Positions 5,060 to 6,745 of a DNA stretch of 6,745 nucleotides are shown here, in pieces. A program made the position numbers and the translations under genes. The notes under the pieces are model-generated. The model had not been told where the DNA came from. It saw nothing but the letters and a program-made list of their open reading frames with translations, and ran no database searches. How positions within the stretch are numbered: position 1 is the stretch's first letter; each line of letters starts with the position of its first letter. This stretch comes from a bacterium (lineage in GTDB: Bacteria; UBA10199; DSSB01): the NCBI GenBank assembly GCA_030426445.1, contig JAUHYS010000113.1, positions 1 to 6,745 on the forward strand, read 5' to 3'.

Positions 5060-6745
5060 ATGGTAAAAAATCTAACACAAATTTATACCCAGGAACTTAA
5101 GCGTTCCTCCAATCGCTTTTTTCAAGATTTTCAAGAAAAACTCGAAGCAGACAAAGTCAAAACATGGCTAAAAGATGCTTTTTCTAAAATGGAGTCTGCA
5201 AAGGATCCACAGAGTTTACAGGAGGCGCTTTATCATTGGAATGAGGTAAATGCTCATATTCACACTCATTTTTCTTTGATCGAGTTGGCCTTTCAATGCA
5301 AAACCGAAAGTAAGGAGATTGAAGCAGAAGAAAGGCGTCTCAAAGAAGAAGTCGAACCTATTTGTGAAGAGCATAATGCTAAGATCCGTGAATTTCTTTT
5401 GGCCTCACCCTTTTTAAATGAGCTCAAAGAAAAACTGGGTTACCCTTATTTTGCTCTGCTTAAAAACCAACAAGATGCCTTTCATCCAGATAATATCTCT
5501 CTTGAAACTCAACTTAATCAGGTTATGTCGGATTATACCAAATTAGTTGGACAGGCTTGCCTAGAGATGGATGGTAAGACCTATCCGATTTCTCACTATA
5601 AAAAATTTTCCAGTTCTCCAGATCCAAAACTGCGTCAAAAAAGTTTTTTAAGTTATAGTAGCTGGTATTTAGGGCGCCGTGACCAATTTGAAAATATCTA
5701 TGACCGCGCTTTGGAATTACGCCAACAAATGGGAAAAAACTTGGGACATGAAAATTTTATTTCACTTGGTTATCAAAAAATGAGTCGTTTGGATTATGGC
5801 CCAGAGGAAGTCGCAGCCTTGCGTGATCAGATCGCGGAGGTATTGGTTCCAGTTGTAAAAAAGATTCGGGATTGGCAAGCGAAGAGTTTAGATACACCCC
5901 AAGTCAAAGTCGAAGACGGAGATTATTTTCCTGACTGGAAATTAGGGGACCTCAAGATTCCCATCAAAGAGCAACCACAGACGGCTTATAAAGTGTATCA
6001 AAAAATTTCACCCAAATTGGCCGAACACTTTCGTCACATGATGGAGGCTAATTTAATCGAATTAGAAGCTCGCCAGGGCAAAGCACCTGGTGCTTTTTGT
6101 ACTGATTTTTCAGACTATCGTGTTCCCTTTGTTTTTCTCAATAGTGTGGGAGAAGCCACGGATGTGACCACGATGTTGCACGAGTGCGGTCACGCCTTCC
6201 AGGCTTGGGAAAGCCGTGGTATTGATTTGCTCGAATTACGCTGGCCGGGTTTGGAGGCCTGCGAAGTGCATTCCATGAGTATGGAGTTTTTGGCTTTTCC
6301 TTATTATAACGAGTTTTTTAGCGAGGAAGACGCAGAAAAATTTCGCAAGCGTCATTTCGCAGATAGTCTCATTATTATGCCTTATATTGCGTTGGTCGAT
6401 GAATTTCAGCATGCCATTTATGCAGGGAAAGCGCAAGGCGCGGAGGGGCGCGCACTGCTTTGGGAACAGCTTGAAAAAAAATACATGCCAGGTGTCGATT
6501 TTTCTTCGCAACCGGATTGGCAACGGCAACGCTGGGTCCGTCAACTCCATATTTTTCGTGCTCCTTTTTATTACATTGATTACGCCATTGCCCAAATTGG
6601 GGCTTGGCAACTTTGGGCCTTAAGCGAAAAAGACCATGCCCAAGCCATGGAAAGTTACCTCAAGCTTTGTCAGCTCGGCGGCACTTTACCGCTCAAAGAT
6701 TTTTTCAAAGTCGGAGGATTAAAATTACCTTTTGAAAAGGGGATG
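5060..6745 (+). CDS. M3-family zinc oligoendopeptidase, C-terminus cut by window end
   Basis: Cytoplasmic metallopeptidase that cleaves short peptides inside an enclosed channel. The frame is open from 5060 to the last base (562 codons). The zinc site is HECGH at 374-378 (MLHECGHAF, with Glu375 as catalytic base); the third ligand is Glu402 in ACEVHSMSME, at the spacing used by M3 enzymes. The C-terminal substrate region H497-IFRAPFYYIDYAIAQ supplies the conserved His/Tyr cluster. The N-terminal about 190 residues are helical and charged, as in PepF-type enzymes. The form HECGHAFQ with FYYIDYAIAQ looks closer to the 'M3, not PepF' oligoendopeptidases (TIGR02289-like) than to PepF proper, so no gene symbol is given. 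M3B enzymes of this type are about 550-600 residues, so probably only a short tail is missing. An in-frame ATG at 5042 would add six residues and overlap the FKBP gene; 5060 is preferred because GAAGAG lies 10 nt before it. Confidence 0.93.
   Translation, partial: MVKNLTQIYTQELKRSSNRFFQDFQEKLEADKVKTWLKDAFSKMESAKDPQSLQEALYHWNEVNAHIHTHFSLIELAFQCKTESKEIEAEERRLKEEVEPICEEHNAKIREFLLASPFLNELKEKLGYPYFALLKNQQDAFHPDNISLETQLNQVMSDYTKLVGQACLEMDGKTYPISHYKKFSSSPDPKLRQKSFLSYSSWYLGRRDQFENIYDRALELRQQMGKNLGHENFISLGYQKMSRLDYGPEEVAALRDQIAEVLVPVVKKIRDWQAKSLDTPQVKVEDGDYFPDWKLGDLKIPIKEQPQTAYKVYQKISPKLAEHFRHMMEANLIELEARQGKAPGAFCTDFSDYRVPFVFLNSVGEATDVTTMLHECGHAFQAWESRGIDLLELRWPGLEACEVHSMSMEFLAFPYYNEFFSEEDAEKFRKRHFADSLIIMPYIALVDEFQHAIYAGKAQGAEGRALLWEQLEKKYMPGVDFSSQPDWQRQRWVRQLHIFRAPFYYIDYAIAQIGAWQLWALSEKDHAQAMESYLKLCQLGGTLPLKDFFKVGGLKLPFEKGM

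Noticed and set aside
6236..6623. Open frames on both strands within the M3 peptidase
   Set aside because: Both overlap the zinc-site and C-terminal region of the peptidase frame, which is continuous and carries HECGH and the His/Tyr cluster.

Overview
The window is moderately AT-rich bacterial DNA. It holds one end of an integrated mobile element (about 1-1340), a tRNA gene that is its probable integration target (1321-1393), and ordinary chromosomal genes on the right. I cannot name the host. The tRNA gene lacks an encoded CCA, which argues against enterobacteria-like genomes. The mix of a tRNA-targeting island, a zinc-less MutM, an SDR-DUF2867/SRPBCC pair and an M3 oligopeptidase could fit an environmental chlamydia-like or other intracellular lineage, but that is a weak guess.

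Left part, + strand: the C-terminal end of a small excisionase-like winged-HTH protein runs in from outside the window and overlaps a complete tyrosine-recombinase integrase (127-1278). The integrase points at the 3' end of tRNA-Ala(GGC), encoded on the minus strand at 1321-1393. This is the usual int-att boundary of an element sitting in a tRNA 3' end, so the element body should lie to the left. The tRNA has an A-C mismatch and a G-U pair in its T stem, next to the likely crossover region. The integrase tail carries a perfect 13-bp tandem repeat that changes where the protein ends.

Middle part, minus strand, read from 4319 down to 1533: an SDR-type oxidoreductase with a C-terminal DUF2867 domain, a SRPBCC lipid/ligand-binding-fold protein, and formamidopyrimidine-DNA glycosylase (mutM). 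The genes abut with 0 and 3 nt between them and almost certainly form one operon. This MutM keeps the catalytic and lesion-recognition residues but only one of the four zinc-finger cysteines.

Right part, + strand: after a 304-nt divergent intergenic region come a short SlyD-like FKBP peptidyl-prolyl isomerase (4624-5052) and, 7 nt later, an M3-family zinc oligoendopeptidase that runs off the window end in frame. The two are probably co-transcribed and both act on proteins or peptides in the cytoplasm.

I see no CRISPR array, insertion sequence, rRNA or riboswitch, and no clearly undescribed system. The points most worth a second look are the integration junction (chimeric-looking tRNA T arm, tandem repeat in the int tail, long xis/int overlap) and the zinc-less MutM in an operon with the SDR-DUF2867/SRPBCC pair.
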